Positions 8,643-17,342 of a DNA stretch of 64,000 nucleotides are shown in pieces. The stretch comes from Noviherbaspirillum cavernae. GTDB lineage: Bacteria > Pseudomonadota > Gammaproteobacteria > Burkholderiales > Burkholderiaceae_D. The position numbers and the translations under genes were made by a program. The stretch is from NCBI RefSeq assembly GCF_003590875.1, contig NZ_QYUN01000002.1, positions 3,596,001 to 3,660,000 on the forward strand, written 5' to 3'. Under the pieces are notes generated by a model. The model did no database searches. It worked only from the letters and a program-made list of their open reading frames with translations, and was not told the DNA's origin. Positions within the stretch are counted from its first letter, which is position 1, and the number at the start of each line of letters is the position of its first letter.

Positions 8643-9926
8643 TCAGATCAGACCATCGAACAACAGCACATCGACTTCGTCGCCAGCATTGACGCTGCCC
8701 TGCTCGTGATGCAGCACCACCATGCAATTGGCTTCCGACATCGAGCGCAGGATGCCCGAGCCCTGCGAACCGGTGATGCGCACCTGCTGCCGGCCGCCTT
8801 CGTCGCGCGACAGGATGCCGCGCTGATACTCGGTGCGGCCGGGCTTCTTGCGGATTGCCGAAACGGAAGTCGCGCGCATCAGCGGCAGCGGCGCACAGTC
8901 GGCCCCCATCATGCGCAGCAACGCATCGCGCGCGAAGAAATAGAAAGTGACCATGACCGCAACCGGGTTGCCGGGCAGACCGAACAGGTAGGCGCTTTTA
9001 CCATTGGAGGAAATCTTGCCGAACGCCATCGGCCGGCCGGGTCGCATGCCGATTTTCCAGAAGGTCACATCGCCGAGCTGCGCCATGATGCGCTTGGTGT
9101 AATCGGCCTCGCCGACCGACACACCGCCGGAAGTGATGACGGCGTCTGCGTTTTCGCAGGCGGAGCGGAAGGCCGCTTCCAGCGCCGCCGGATCATCCCT
9201 GACCACGCCCATGTCGAGCATCTCGCAGCCGAGGCGCGACAGCATGCCGTACAGCGTGTAGCGGTTGCTGTCGTACACGCAACCCGCATCGAGCGGCTCA
9301 CCAACGGAACGCAGCTCATCGCCGGTCGAAAAGAAGGCCACGCGCAGACGACGCTGCACCGGCACTTCGGCCACGCCCAGCGATGCCAGCAGGCCGAGAT
9401 CGGCCGGACGCAGGATTCTGCCGCGCAACAGTGCCGGCGTTCCCGCCTGCAAATCCTCGCCTTTCAATCGCCGGTTGTCGCCGGTGCGCACCATGTCTGG
9501 CGGAATCGTGACCGTCGTGTCGGTACCGGCCTGCGTGAACTCCTGCGGCACCACCGTGTCGCAAGCGGCGGGCATGATCGCGCCGGTCATGATGCGCACG
9601 CATTGCCCGGCACCGACCGCACCATCGAAAGCGGTGCCGGCAAACGCGGTGCCGATGATGTGCAGCGTCACCGGCGTGTCTGCCAGCTCGCTTCCGCGCA
9701 CCGCATAGCCATCCATCGCCGAATTGTCATGCGCCGGCACATTGATGGCCGACACGATGTCTTCCGCCAACACGCGCCCCAGCGCGCTGCGCAACGCCAG
9801 CTTCTCGACCGCCTGCACCGGCATCACGAAGTCGCGGATGATCTGCTGCGCCTGCGCCACCGGCAGCGCATTGGGGTCGTATCCGGCCAAGCAGCTGACG
9901 ACGTCGGAGAGAGTGGTGTCGGGCAT
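8643..9926 (-). CDS. moeA: Molybdopterin molybdotransferase MoeA
   Basis: 427 residues from the ATG at 9926. The reading frame remains open further upstream, but the conserved MoeA N-terminus (SDVVSCLAGYDPNALPVAQA) starts here. Diagnostic segments are VPAHDNSAMDGYAVRG near the N-terminus, GDNRRLKGEDLQAG, the MPT-binding core with TSGGVSVGEADY, and GLPGNPVAVMVTFYFF. MoeA inserts molybdate (or tungstate) into adenylylated molybdopterin. It is followed upstream by mobA on the same strand 23 bp away, so the two form a cofactor operon serving the formate dehydrogenase downstream. Confidence 0.96.
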   Translation of the reverse strand: MPDTTLSDVVSCLAGYDPNALPVAQAQQIIRDFVMPVQAVEKLALRSALGRVLAEDIVSAINVPAHDNSAMDGYAVRGSELADTPVTLHIIGTAFAGTAFDGAVGAGQCVRIMTGAIMPAACDTVVPQEFTQAGTDTTVTIPPDMVRTGDNRRLKGEDLQAGTPALLRGRILRPADLGLLASLGVAEVPVQRRLRVAFFSTGDELRSVGEPLDAGCVYDSNRYTLYGMLSRLGCEMLDMGVVRDDPAALEAAFRSACENADAVITSGGVSVGEADYTKRIMAQLGDVTFWKIGMRPGRPMAFGKISSNGKSAYLFGLPGNPVAVMVTFYFFARDALLRMMGADCAPLPLMRATSVSAIRKKPGRTEYQRGILSRDEGGRQQVRITGSQGSGILRSMSEANCMVVLHHEQGSVNAGDEVDVLLFDGLI

Positions 9927-9949
9927 CGTGTATGTGCTTTCAGGTGGGT

Positions 9950-10549
9950 TCAGTTTGTCTCGAAGCGTCGCAGCTCTTCCAGCGTGTTGATGTTGCGAAA
10001 TTCTGCCTCGTCGGCGAAATGCACTTCGGCCACCTTCAGCGAGCGGTACCACGCATCGACCTTGCGCCCGCCATCCTGCAGATACGCGGAGAGGTGCGGC
10101 AGCAGCGCCGCCTTCAGCAGGCAGAACACCGGATGCGGCTGGCGCGTTGCGCCTTCGCCCGTGACCGCCACCGCCACATCGGCATCCTGCGCCAGCAAGG
10201 CTTCGCGCAGGCGCGCGACCAGATCGGTCGGCAGGAAAGGCGAATCGCAGGGCGCGGTCACCAGATAATCCGTTTCGCAATGCGCCAGCCCGGTCTGCAA
10301 GCCGGCCAGCGGCCCTTCGAAGCCACCCAGCTGATCCGGCCACACCGGCAGGCCGAAGCCTTCATACGGTCCGATGTTCTGGTTGGCGTTGATCATCAGC
10401 GTGCCCACCTGCGGCGACAGACGCATGATCACGTGCAACACCATCGGCGCGCCGCGAAACTGCTGCAAGCCCTTGTCCACATGTCCCATGCGCGAGCCGC
10501 GGCCGCCGGCGAGGATGAGGCCCGTGATTTGAGTGGTGTCGATGGTCAT
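9950..10549 (-). CDS. mobA: Molybdenum cofactor guanylyltransferase MobA
   Basis: 199 residues. The nucleotidyltransferase signature GLILAGGRGSRMGHVDKGLQ is at residues 10-29, followed by VTAPCDSPFLPTDL (metal/GTP-binding Asp). MobA attaches GMP to Mo/W-molybdopterin to form the bis-MGD cofactor that the DMSO-reductase family, including formate dehydrogenases, requires. It lies 23 bp upstream of moeA in the same orientation and about 200 bp downstream of moaA. A long palindromic repeat separates it from moaA. Confidence 0.95.
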   Translation of the reverse strand: MTIDTTQITGLILAGGRGSRMGHVDKGLQQFRGAPMVLHVIMRLSPQVGTLMINANQNIGPYEGFGLPVWPDQLGGFEGPLAGLQTGLAHCETDYLVTAPCDSPFLPTDLVARLREALLAQDADVAVAVTGEGATRQPHPVFCLLKAALLPHLSAYLQDGGRKVDAWYRSLKVAEVHFADEAEFRNINTLEELRRFETN

Positions 10550-10676
10550 TGATCAGGCGAATGATGGGTTGTTCATGTGATGAGGAAATTCTACGCAATT
10601 CCCTTGCCCTGTCCTTCCGAACCTCAACCTTCAACGCAGCCGCATGCGCCCAGGATTTCTCGCTACGCCACGAAAT

Positions 10677-10732
10677 GTAGGGCGGGTCCCACCCGCCTTC
10701 TCCTTGCCGTTGGCGGGTGGGACCCGCCCTAC
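10677..10732. repeat. REP-like palindrome with perfect 21-bp arms (copy 1)
   Basis: A left arm at 10677-10697 (begins GTAGGGCGGGTCCCACCCG) and its exact reverse complement at 10712-10732 enclose a 14-bp loop. Each arm is itself partly palindromic (GGCGGGTCCCACCCGCC). The same two arms recur at 42546-42599 in opposite order. It sits between moaA and mobA and could act as a transcription barrier or mRNA-stabilising hairpin. Confidence 0.9.
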
Positions 10733-10753
10733 TACTGGTATGCGGCAACGCGC

Positions 10754-11869
10754 TCACCCCCCGATATACGACATCTCCACCTTCCGCACCGGCGCATCCA
10801 GTCCCTCAGTATTGCTCGTGCGCAAAGCCGAATAGCGATCCTCGCGCGCGCGCCAGATGTGCGCCAGCACGGTGGAGATTTCCTCGTCCGTGCGGCCGCC
10901 GCGCAGCAAGGCGCGCAAGTCATGCCCGCCGGTCGCGAACAGGCAGGTATACAGCTTGCCTTCGGTCGACAGGCGCGCGCGGTTGCAGCTGTGGCAGAAG
11001 GCTTGCGTCACGCTGGAGATCACGCCGACTTCGCCCGCGCCGTCGCGATAGCGCCAGCGCTCGGCGGTTTCGCCGACTGCATTGGCCGCGATCTTTTCCA
11101 GCGGCATGGCCGCGTCGATGCGCCGCACCACGTCCGCCGACGGCACCACCTCGTCCATGCGCCAGCCGTTGGATGAGCCGACGTCCATGTATTCGATGAA
11201 GCGCAGGATGAAGGGTGTGTCCTTGAAGTAGCGCGCCATCGGCACGATTTCCTGCTCGTTCCAGCCGCGCTTGACGACCATGTTGATCTTGATCGGCCCC
11301 AAGCCAGCCTGGTGCGCGACCTCGATGCCGTGCAGCACTTCCTCGACCGAGAAGTCGACATCGTTCATGCGCTTGAACACCTCGTCGCTCAGGGCGTCGA
11401 GCGATACCGTGACGCGCTTCAGACCGGCGTCCTTCAATGCCTGCGCCTTTTTCGCCAGCAGCGAGCCGTTGGTGGTCAGGGTCAGGTCCAGTTCGCGGCC
11501 GGCGGGCGTGCGCAGCGCGCTCAATTCGGCGATCAGGGTTTCGACGTGCTTGCGCAGCAGCGGCTCGCCGCCGGTCAGGCGCAGCTTTTCCACGCCGTGC
11601 GCGACCGCGAGACTGGCGACGCGCGTGATCTCCTCGAAGGAGAGCAGCGAGGATTGCGGCAGGAATTGATAGCTGCTGTCGAACACCTCCTTCGGCATGC
11701 AGTACACGCAGCGGAAGTTGCAGCGGTCGGTGACGGAAATGCGCAAGTCGTGCAGCGGACGCGCGAAGCGATCCGCGACGGAGCCCGTCGGCGCTTCGAG
11801 TTCGGTTGGCACGGCCGGCACCCGGTTCAGGTAGCGATGGTCGGCGAGGGGAATTACTTTCTCGGTCAT
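10754..11869 (-). CDS. moaA: GTP 3',8-cyclase MoaA (molybdenum cofactor biosynthesis)
   Basis: 371 residues from the ATG at 11869 ([15 protein letters not shown]); ATGs further upstream at 11896 and beyond are less likely. Radical SAM motif CNFRCVYC follows [13 protein letters not shown], and LTGGEPLLR is the SAM-contacting motif. The C-terminal second cluster site includes [14 protein letters not shown] and C-L-F-A after LYT. The protein ends in the double glycine (MSYIGG) needed for activity. It converts GTP to the first pterin intermediate. It is divergent from the mrp/apbC gene across a 254-bp gap in which I see no molybdenum-cofactor riboswitch. Confidence 0.97.
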   Translation of the reverse strand: MTEKVIPLADHRYLNRVPAVPTELEAPTGSVADRFARPLHDLRISVTDRCNFRCVYCMPKEVFDSSYQFLPQSSLLSFEEITRVASLAVAHGVEKLRLTGGEPLLRKHVETLIAELSALRTPAGRELDLTLTTNGSLLAKKAQALKDAGLKRVTVSLDALSDEVFKRMNDVDFSVEEVLHGIEVAHQAGLGPIKINMVVKRGWNEQEIVPMARYFKDTPFILRFIEYMDVGSSNGWRMDEVVPSADVVRRIDAAMPLEKIAANAVGETAERWRYRDGAGEVGVISSVTQAFCHSCNRARLSTEGKLYTCLFATGGHDLRALLRGGRTDEEISTVLAHIWRAREDRYSALRTSNTEGLDAPVRKVEMSYIGG

Positions 11870-12123
11870 GTCGATGCAGCCATTGTTTGAATGCATTGTA
11901 AGCCGCGCATGCCGCTTGCGCGACATGATGCGGGCGCATTCCTGCAAACCCTTGATACAAGTGTAAACAAGCGGGCGGATTTTTCGACGAATCGGCATTC
12001 ATGTAAATATGACAACTTGCCTTGTTCAGTGCAGCATGTGCCAGCATGTGCGAATGACAAGCCGTTGCCCACAACTTGGTTTAGACTTGGTTGACCCGTA
12101 TCAGCAGAGTCAATGAGGACCCA

Positions 12124-13212
12124 ATGAGCATTTCGATTGAAGCCGTCAAGGCGGCACTGTCACACGTGATCGACCCCAACACCGGGAAAGATCTCAACAC
12201 GTCCCGTTCCGTGAAGAATATCCGGCTCGACGGCAATGACGTCGTGTTCGACGTCGAACTCGGCTATCCCGCGAAAAGCCAGATCGATGGCATCCGCAAG
12301 GCCGCGATTACGGCGGTGCGCGGCGTGGAAGGCGCGGGCAATGTCAGCGTCAACGTCTATTCGAAGATCATCGCGCATACCGCGCAGCGTGGCGTCAAGC
12401 TGTTGCCGAACGTGAAGAACATCATCGCGGTGGCTTCCGGCAAGGGCGGCGTCGGCAAGTCCACCACCGCCGTCAACCTCGCGCTGGCGCTGGCGGCGGA
12501 AGGCGCGCAGGTCGGCATCCTCGACGCCGACATCTACGGCCCCTCGCAGCCGATGATGATGGGCATTTCCGGCCGCCCGGAAACGGTGGACGGCAAGACC
12601 ATGGAGCCGCTGGAGAACCACGGCCTGCAAGTGTCCTCCATCGGCTTCATGATCGATCCCGACGAACCGATGGTGTGGCGCGGCCCGATCGTGACGCAAG
12701 CCTTGCAGCAGTTGCTGGAGCAGACCAACTGGCGCGACCTCGATTACCTGCTCGTGGACATGCCGCCCGGCACCGGCGACGTGCAGCTGACGCTGTCGCA
12801 GAAGGTGCCGGTGACCGGCGCGGTGATCGTCACCACACCGCAGGACATCGCGCTGCTGGATGCGCGCAAGGGCCTGAAGATGTTCGAGAAGGTCGGCATC
12901 CCGATCCTCGGCGTGGTGGAAAACATGAGCGTGCATATCTGCTCCAACTGCGGCCACGCCGAACCGATCTTCGGTCAGGGCGGCGGCGAGAAGATGTGCG
13001 CCGATTACGACGTCGATTTCCTCGGTGCATTGCCGCTCACGATGTCGATCCGCGAACAGACCGATTCCGGCAAGCCGACCGTGGTGGCCGACCCGGATGG
13101 CCCGGTGGCGAAGATCTACAAGGAAATCGCGCGGAAGATCGCGGTCAAGGTGGCGGAAAAGGCGAAAGACATGTCGAGCAAGTTCCCGACCATTGTCGTG
13201 AAGAACGATTGA
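12124..13212 (+). CDS. apbC: Mrp/ApbC-type iron-sulfur cluster carrier ATPase
   Basis: 362 residues from the ATG at 12124 (GAGGACCCA upstream); an in-frame ATG at 12091 adds 11 atypical residues. An N-terminal MIP18/DUF59 domain (1-90) is followed by the deviant Walker A GKGGVGKST, DADIYGPSQPMMMG, VDMPPGTGD and the dimer-bridging cluster motif CSNCGHAEPIFG. Mrp proteins carry [4Fe-4S] clusters to target enzymes. Placement directly before an operon coding for a multi-cluster polyferredoxin and a formate dehydrogenase is consistent with that task, though mrp is also a general housekeeping gene. Confidence 0.96.
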   Translation: MSISIEAVKAALSHVIDPNTGKDLNTSRSVKNIRLDGNDVVFDVELGYPAKSQIDGIRKAAITAVRGVEGAGNVSVNVYSKIIAHTAQRGVKLLPNVKNIIAVASGKGGVGKSTTAVNLALALAAEGAQVGILDADIYGPSQPMMMGISGRPETVDGKTMEPLENHGLQVSSIGFMIDPDEPMVWRGPIVTQALQQLLEQTNWRDLDYLLVDMPPGTGDVQLTLSQKVPVTGAVIVTTPQDIALLDARKGLKMFEKVGIPILGVVENMSVHICSNCGHAEPIFGQGGGEKMCADYDVDFLGALPLTMSIREQTDSGKPTVVADPDGPVAKIYKEIARKIAVKVAEKAKDMSSKFPTIVVKND

Positions 13213-13218
13213 TGCACC

Positions 13219-13238
13219 GCGGGATGAAATGATCCCGC
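13219..13238 (+). terminator. Hairpin after apbC, possible terminator
   Basis: A 7-bp stem GCGGGAT/ATCCCGC with a 6-base loop begins 6 bp after the stop codon. No clear U-run follows, so it may only protect the 3' end. Confidence 0.35.
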
Positions 13239-13340
13239 AGCATGTTTGACCGGGCTGGCAAACATTGAAATTTTGGCGCAGTATGACGAGGCATGCGCCA
13301 ATCACTATGACTATAGGCGCGACGACAGCGCCGGGAGAGC

Positions 13341-13862
13341 ATGGAGACAGAAGCCCTCAACGTCGCGGTGGTGATGCAGCGCACGCTGCTCCACAACCGT
13401 TGGCAGCCGCATCAATGGAAGCCGGTCGACATCCTCATGGGCGACGCCTTGTTGCCCGGCGATGCCGCACGCTGTCTGCGCGATGATCCCGCCGATACGC
13501 GCTGGCTGTTTCCCGGATTCGCAATCAAGCTGTACCGCGACGAGGCGGAAGGCTATTTCCTCAACATCGATTCCCCGGTGCCCTGCTGGTTCGTCATGTG
13601 TCGAATGGAAAACATCGACGGCGTCGAAGTCGCCGTGCCGAAGCGGGTGACCCTGTCCTACAACGAGGCCGCGCGTCTGATGGATGGCGGCGAACAGGTC
13701 GAGACGCTGCCGGCTGCCGAGGTGATCGTGCAGCGCATGGCCGAATTCATCGCCGAACATTACCGTCCGGAACCGAAGGGAAAGCGGAGGAAGCCGTCCT
13801 TCGAAGGCGGCGCTGCAGTCGAGCAAATGGCGAAGCAGGAAGGAGACGCGCATGGCCGCTGA
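13341..13862 (+). CDS. DUF3305 protein, formate dehydrogenase accessory
   Basis: 173 residues. METEALNVAVVMQRTLLHNRWQ with W-x-P-H-x-W-x-P-x-D matches the DUF3305 family, which occurs in Proteobacteria beside formate dehydrogenase genes. The central part (GFAIKLYRDEAEGYFLNI, DSPVPCWFVMCRME) is beta-rich, and the C-terminus is basic and low in complexity. It overlaps the next gene by 11 bp, indicating a tightly coupled operon of DUF3305, DUF3306, polyferredoxin and TorD. Its biochemical role is unknown; accessory or assembly function is inferred from conserved neighbourhood. Confidence 0.85.
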   Translation: METEALNVAVVMQRTLLHNRWQPHQWKPVDILMGDALLPGDAARCLRDDPADTRWLFPGFAIKLYRDEAEGYFLNIDSPVPCWFVMCRMENIDGVEVAVPKRVTLSYNEAARLMDGGEQVETLPAAEVIVQRMAEFIAEHYRPEPKGKRRKPSFEGGAAVEQMAKQEGDAHGR

Positions 13863-14418
13863 AAGCTTTTTCGCACGCTGGAGCAAGCGCAAGACGGAGG
13901 ACGAGGCGGCCCCGCCTGTTGCCGGCGAGCATGCCGATGCCACTGCGCCTGTCGTTTCTCCGTCCGCCGACCCGCAACGCGTCCCGACCATCGAGGATGT
14001 TGCACGGCTCACGCCGGAATCGGACTACTCGCCTTTCGTGGCGCGCGGCGTGGACGAGCAGGTCAAGCGCTCCGCCTTGAAGAAGCTGTTTGCCGATCCG
14101 CATTTCAACGTGATGGATGGCCTCGATGTGTATATCGAGGACTACAACAGCTTCACGCCGATCCCGCCGGAAATGCTGGCGGCGCTGAATCATGCGAAAG
14201 ACTTGCTGAACCCGCAGTTCGGGAATCCATTGCTGCGCGCGCCGGAAGAACCCGAGGACGCATCGGCGCCGGCGGATGCGGCTCCGAATATGCAACCGGA
14301 AATGCAACCGGAAGCAGCCGCGGATTGCGGCAAGGATGCAGCACCGGACATGCAGGCACACACCGCCACACCCTCCCCCACTCCCGATCGAAGCGACTTC
14401 GGAGAATCGTCCCGATGA
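13852..14418 (+). CDS. DUF3306 protein, formate dehydrogenase accessory
   Basis: 188 residues. The N-terminal FFARWSKRK signature of DUF3306 is followed by a disordered acidic/Ala stretch, the conserved core (VPTIEDVARLTPESDYSPFV, ARGVDEQVKRSALKKLF, FNVMDGLDVYIEDYN), and a Pro/Ala/Glu-rich tail with repeats of MQPE. Overlapping ends on both sides (11 bp upstream, ATGA downstream) bind it to DUF3305 and the polyferredoxin. It probably interacts with one of them. No enzymatic motif is visible. Confidence 0.85.
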   Translation: MAAESFFARWSKRKTEDEAAPPVAGEHADATAPVVSPSADPQRVPTIEDVARLTPESDYSPFVARGVDEQVKRSALKKLFADPHFNVMDGLDVYIEDYNSFTPIPPEMLAALNHAKDLLNPQFGNPLLRAPEEPEDASAPADAAPNMQPEMQPEAAADCGKDAAPDMQAHTATPSPTPDRSDFGESSR

Positions 14419-16508
14419 GCACTCAGTTCAAGGTTTGCAACTGCAATCACACGATGCCGCTCGATGCCGCATCCGGCACGGCGCTGGGCAAGGCGCTCGA
14501 TGCCGGACCGCTGAACGTGGTCACGCAACTGTGCCGGCGCGAAGTCGGCGCGTATCTCGACGCAGTGGAAGGCGTCGACCAGGTGGTGGTCGCCTGCACG
14601 CAGGAGCGCGCACTGTTTTCCGAACTGGCGGCGCAGAAGCAGACGGTCGCGCCGATCCGCTTCGTCAACATCCGCGAAACCGGCGGCTGGAGCGCGGAGG
14701 CGAAGACGGCCACGCCGAAAATGGCGGCGCTGCTGGCCGCCGCCGCGCTGCCCGATCCCGAGCCGGTGCCGACCGTGGAATACGACTCGGGCGGGCAAGT
14801 GCTGGTGATCGGACCTGCATCGCGCGCATTGCCTTGGGCCGAACGGCTCGGCGCGCAACTGGAGGTGAGCGTGCTGCTGACTTCCGGCGGCGGTGAGGGC
14901 GTGCAGGATCGCCTGCTCCCGGCCTTCTCGGGCGCACAGATCAGGATCGACGGCTGGCTCGGCGCATTCAAGGCGAGCTGGCAGCAGGCCAACCCGATCG
15001 ACCTCGAAGTCTGCACGCGCTGCAACGCCTGCATCGAGGTCTGCCCGGAAAATGCCATCGACCTGACCTACCAGATCGACCTCGACAAGTGCACATCGCA
15101 TCGCGATTGCGTGAAAGCCTGCGGCGCGATCGGCGCAATCGACTTCGCGCGCGACGACACGATGCGCAAGGGCGAATTCGATCTGATCTTCGACCTGTGC
15201 GACGCGCCGCTGATCACGCTGCACCAGCCGCCGCAGGGCTATTTCGCGCCGGGTGCGAACGAAGCGAAGCAGACCGGCGATGCGCTGCAACTGCTGCAAA
15301 TGGTCGGCCAGTTCAGCAAGCCGAAATTCTTCGCCTACAAGGAAAAGATCTGCGCGCACAGCCGCAACGAGCAAACCGGCTGCAACGCCTGCATCGAGGT
15401 CTGCTCGGCTGCCGCGATTACAGGCGACGGTAATCACATCAAGGTCAATCCCAACCTGTGCGTCGGCTGCGGCGCGTGCACCACGGTGTGCCCGTCCGGT
15501 GCGCTGACCTATGCCTGGCCGCGCCCGTCCGACCTCGGCCTGCGCATCAAGACACTGTTGACGACCTATGCGAAGGCCAGCGGCGCGCAGCCCGCGCTGC
15601 TGCTGCACAGTCAGGAACACGGCGCGGACCTGATCGGCAAGCTCGGCCGCATGGCGCAAACCGGCGGCAGACTCAAGGGCGTGCCCGCGCGCGTGATTCC
15701 GGTGGAGCTGCATCACACGGCATCGGTCGGCATCGACGTGTGGCTGGCGGCAGTCAGCTTCGGCGCGACCAACATCGCGATCCTGACGACCGATGAGGAA
15801 GCGCCGCAATATGTGACGGCCTTGCGCAGCCAGATCGGGATCGCGCAAACCATCCTGACGGCGCTCGGTTATCAGGGCTCGCACGTTCAACTGCTGCGCG
15901 TCGATACGCCGCAGGACCTGGACAACGCGCTGCATGCGCTGCAGCCTGGCGAGGTGCCGGCGCAGCGCGCCACCTTCCATGTCACGCAGGAAAAGCGCAC
16001 GACGCTGGAGTTCGCGATCGAACACCTGCTGAAATTCGCGCCGCAGAAGAAGGACGAGATTCCGCTGCCCGCCGGTGCACCGTACGGCATGGTGCACGTC
16101 GATACGGCGGCCTGCACGCTGTGCATGTCCTGCGTCGGCGCGTGCCCGGAATCGGCGCTGACCGACAATCCAAACCTGCCTCAGCTGCGCTTCATCGAAA
16201 AGAATTGCGTGCAGTGCGGCCTGTGCGAAAAGACCTGCCCGGAAAATGCGATCACGCTGACGCCGCGCCTCCTGCTGACCGAACGGGCGCGGCAGGCGGT
16301 GGTGCTCAACGAAGCGCAGCCGTGGCACTGCATCCGCTGCCACAAGCCGTTCGGCACCCTGCAGATGATCGAGAACATGGTCGGCAAGCTGTCCGCGCAT
16401 GGCGCGTTTGCCGGCAACATCGATCGCCTGAAGATGTGCCCCGACTGCCGCGTGATCGACATGATGGAGAACAAGCGCGAAACCAGCATTCTCGATCTCA
16501 AGCGCTAG
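14415..16508 (+). CDS. HdrA/MvhD-like polyferredoxin of the formate dehydrogenase cluster
   Basis: 697 residues from the ATG at 14415. Residues 1-140 follow the HdrA N-terminal pattern: CNCNHT (8-13), Cys40, QVVVACTQERALF (57-68), VNIRETGGW (84-92) and a Rossmann-like strand VLVIGPASRALP whose flavin glycines are not conserved. Ferredoxin motifs follow at 200-210, 226-236, 323-330, 349-359, 567-577 and 598-608 (for example CTRCNACIEVCPE), giving at least six cluster sites. Residues 395-500 resemble MvhD/FlpD (GADLIG, AAVSFGATNIAIL) but lack its cysteines. CIRC and CPDC pairs lie near the end. It is probably a cytoplasmic electron-transfer protein. The stop codon lies inside a MITE end. Confidence 0.88.
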   Translation: MSTQFKVCNCNHTMPLDAASGTALGKALDAGPLNVVTQLCRREVGAYLDAVEGVDQVVVACTQERALFSELAAQKQTVAPIRFVNIRETGGWSAEAKTATPKMAALLAAAALPDPEPVPTVEYDSGGQVLVIGPASRALPWAERLGAQLEVSVLLTSGGGEGVQDRLLPAFSGAQIRIDGWLGAFKASWQQANPIDLEVCTRCNACIEVCPENAIDLTYQIDLDKCTSHRDCVKACGAIGAIDFARDDTMRKGEFDLIFDLCDAPLITLHQPPQGYFAPGANEAKQTGDALQLLQMVGQFSKPKFFAYKEKICAHSRNEQTGCNACIEVCSAAAITGDGNHIKVNPNLCVGCGACTTVCPSGALTYAWPRPSDLGLRIKTLLTTYAKASGAQPALLLHSQEHGADLIGKLGRMAQTGGRLKGVPARVIPVELHHTASVGIDVWLAAVSFGATNIAILTTDEEAPQYVTALRSQIGIAQTILTALGYQGSHVQLLRVDTPQDLDNALHALQPGEVPAQRATFHVTQEKRTTLEFAIEHLLKFAPQKKDEIPLPAGAPYGMVHVDTAACTLCMSCVGACPESALTDNPNLPQLRFIEKNCVQCGLCEKTCPENAITLTPRLLLTERARQAVVLNEAQPWHCIRCHKPFGTLQMIENMVGKLSAHGAFAGNIDRLKMCPDCRVIDMMENKRETSILDLKR

Positions 16509-16665
16509 TGTCCTGAGTTTCAAATTCGTTGCAAATAAAAGTGATGAAATCGCGACGAGACAAGGAAAAAGCGCAGCAAGGCCGAGGCCTTGCGAGCATT
16601 TTTGACGCGGTATCGGTGCGATTCTCGTCATCTTTTATGCAGCGAATTTCGAACTCAGGACACCA
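16505..16665. repeat. MITE-like element, copy 1
   Basis: A roughly 161-bp sequence with imperfect terminal inverted repeats (outer part CTAGTGTCCTGAG against CTCAGGACACCAG, continuing for about 40 bp) and an internal stem GCAAGGCCGAGGCCTTGC followed by GAGCATTTTT. It recurs at 25859-26021 and, reversed, at 34143-34305. There is no coding capacity. It supplies the TAG stop of the upstream polyferredoxin gene and its internal stem could work as a terminator. Confidence 0.9.
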
Positions 16666-16706
16666 GCCCCGCGATATCCAACCATTTGCCACTCTCACCG
16701 CATGAC

Positions 16707-17321
16707 ATGACGACAACCCAACCGTTGAAGTTCGAAGCGCCGGACCACGGCGAGGAAACCGCACGCGCCGACTTGTACGGCTTGCTGGCGACCCTGTTCT
16801 ACGCGCCGCCGCCGCAAGCCTTGCTGGACACGATCGCGAGCGCAGAGGCGCAAGGCGACAGCGCGCTCGAGCAGGCGTGGGCCGAGCTCGTTGCCGCCTG
16901 CAAGACCAGCCGCGCGGACGCGGTGCGGGAGGAATACGAGATGCTCTTCATCGGCGTCGGCAAGCCGGACGTCATGCTCTACGGCTCCTTCTACCTGTCC
17001 GGCTTTCTGATGGAAAAGCCGCTCGCGGCGCTGCGCACTGATCTTGCGAACCTCGGTCTGCGACGCGATGACAAGGTCAACGAGAGCGAAGATCACATCG
17101 CCGCGCTATGCGAAGTGATGCGCTATCTCATCGCCTCCGACGATGCGATCCACGCCAACCTCGCGACCCAGCGGCAGTTCTTCGCCGCGCACATGCAGCC
17201 GTGGGTGCTGGACATGTGCAGCGCGATTTCAGGCCATCCGCAAGCGCGCTTCCATGCGGCGGTGGCGAATCTGGCGAAAAGCTTTTTTGAAGTGGAGATG
17301 CAGGCGTTCGACATGGCGTGA
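16707..17321 (+). CDS. TorD-family molybdoenzyme chaperone
   Basis: 204 residues from the ATG at 16707; the reading frame extends upstream into the MITE, which is not part of the gene. All-helical TorD/DmsD/NarJ fold with the signature EEYEMLFIGVGKPDVMLYGS followed by FYLSG. These cytoplasmic chaperones bind the twin-arginine leader of a molybdoenzyme and hold it until bis-MGD is inserted. The natural client here is the Tat-exported formate dehydrogenase catalytic subunit 3 kb downstream. It closes the DUF3305-DUF3306-polyferredoxin operon, from which a MITE now separates it. Confidence 0.92.
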   Translation: MTTTQPLKFEAPDHGEETARADLYGLLATLFYAPPPQALLDTIASAEAQGDSALEQAWAELVAACKTSRADAVREEYEMLFIGVGKPDVMLYGSFYLSGFLMEKPLAALRTDLANLGLRRDDKVNESEDHIAALCEVMRYLIASDDAIHANLATQRQFFAAHMQPWVLDMCSAISGHPQARFHAAVANLAKSFFEVEMQAFDMA

Positions 17322-17342
17322 GCGGCCTGTTGCCTCATGCTC

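Noticed and set aside
6360..10268. 1302-codon plus-strand open frame opposite lon and moeA
   Set aside because: Its translation is a His/Arg/Gln-rich shadow without motifs, and the minus strand carries unmistakable lon, moeA and mobA.
11870..12123. Molybdenum-cofactor riboswitch upstream of moaA
   Set aside because: The 254-bp gap shows only short repeats such as CAGCATGTG; no conserved Moco aptamer stems could be recognised.
14190..16631. 813-codon minus-strand open frame opposite the polyferredoxin
   Set aside because: Composition of a shadow frame; crosses a MITE and two genes.
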